DNA from: an uncultured Clostridia bacterium
GTDB lineage: Bacteria; Bacillota; Clostridia; TANB77; CAG-508
NCBI GenBank assembly: GCA_934167735.1
Contig: CAKPLV010000059.1
Coordinates: 1 to 5,906, forward strand
Length of the DNA stretch: 5,906 nucleotides
Reading direction: 5' to 3'
Below are positions 5,714 to 5,906 of this stretch, in pieces. The notes beneath the pieces were generated by a model, which made no database searches, was not told the DNA's origin, and worked only from the letters and a program-made list of their open reading frames with translations. Every line of letters starts with the position of its first letter. The stretch's first letter is position 1. A program made the translations under genes and the position numbers.

Positions 5714-5906
5714 ATGGAAAATGTGGGCTTATATCAAGATATAGCCAAAAGAACAGATGGTGATATTTATATTGGAGTTGTAGGACCTGTTAGAACAGGA
5801 AAATCAACCTTTATAAAAAGATTTATGGATCTGCTTGTTATTCCGAATATTGATAATGAATATAAAAAAGAAAGAGCTAAAGATGAATTGCCACAAAGTG
5901 CTGGTG
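5714..5906 (+). CDS. spoIVA: Stage IV sporulation protein A, N-terminal part (runs off window)
   Basis: SpoIVA is the morphogenetic ATPase that polymerises on the forespore surface to form the base of the spore coat. The first 64 residues are visible, beginning MENVGLYQDIAKRTDGDIYI. A Walker A motif follows, GPVRTGKST (residues 24-32), with the lysine at position 30, the position at which I recall it in Bacillus subtilis SpoIVA. The conserved KDELPQSAG follows at 56-64. GGAGG at 5701-5705, 8 bases before the ATG, fixes the start. The gene is open at the right edge (64 codons plus one base). It is divergent from tsaB with a 175-bp gap. Its presence marks the organism as a spore former by lineage. 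Confidence 0.96.
   Translation, partial: MENVGLYQDIAKRTDGDIYIGVVGPVRTGKSTFIKRFMDLLVIPNIDNEYKKERAKDELPQSAG

Overview
The window looks like a chromosomal piece of a low-GC, anaerobic, endospore-forming Bacillota (class Clostridia). The evidence is an oxygen-sensitive class III ribonucleotide reductase, the start of a SpoIVA spore-coat ATPase, AT-rich DNA (most genes near a quarter GC by eye), nearly exclusive AGA arginine codons, strong GGAGG-type ribosome binding sites and textbook sigma-A promoters. I cannot name the species.

Layout from left to right. (1) Positions 1-1132 hold the C-terminal half of nrdD on +, ended by a strong hairpin terminator. (2) Positions 1201-1626 hold a small gene of unknown function on -, about 40% GC with CGN arginine codons, so compositionally foreign; it shares a divergent promoter region with the next unit. 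(3) Positions 1766-4382 hold a tight three-gene + operon: a patatin-like phospholipase, a membrane CTP-dependent polyprenol/diacylglycerol-kinase-family enzyme, and a YlmH-type S4 RNA-binding protein, closed by a second hairpin terminator. (4) Positions 4421-5538 hold a - operon tsaB-rimI, with TsaB (tRNA t6A modification) and RimI (protein N-acetyltransferase) overlapping by one base. (5) Position 5714 to the window end holds the first 64 codons of spoIVA on +, divergent from tsaB.

Most of the window is ordinary housekeeping. Two bidirectional terminators insulate the convergent gene pairs (nrdD/orphan and ylmH/rimI), and two divergent promoter regions feed the others. The parts worth a second look are the foreign orphan gene with its tandem TTGACT promoters, the pairing of a phospholipase with a lipid-kinase-like membrane enzyme and ylmH, and a 24-bp-spaced direct repeat upstream of spoIVA. 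I found no rRNA, tRNA, CRISPR array, insertion sequence or convincing new defence system.
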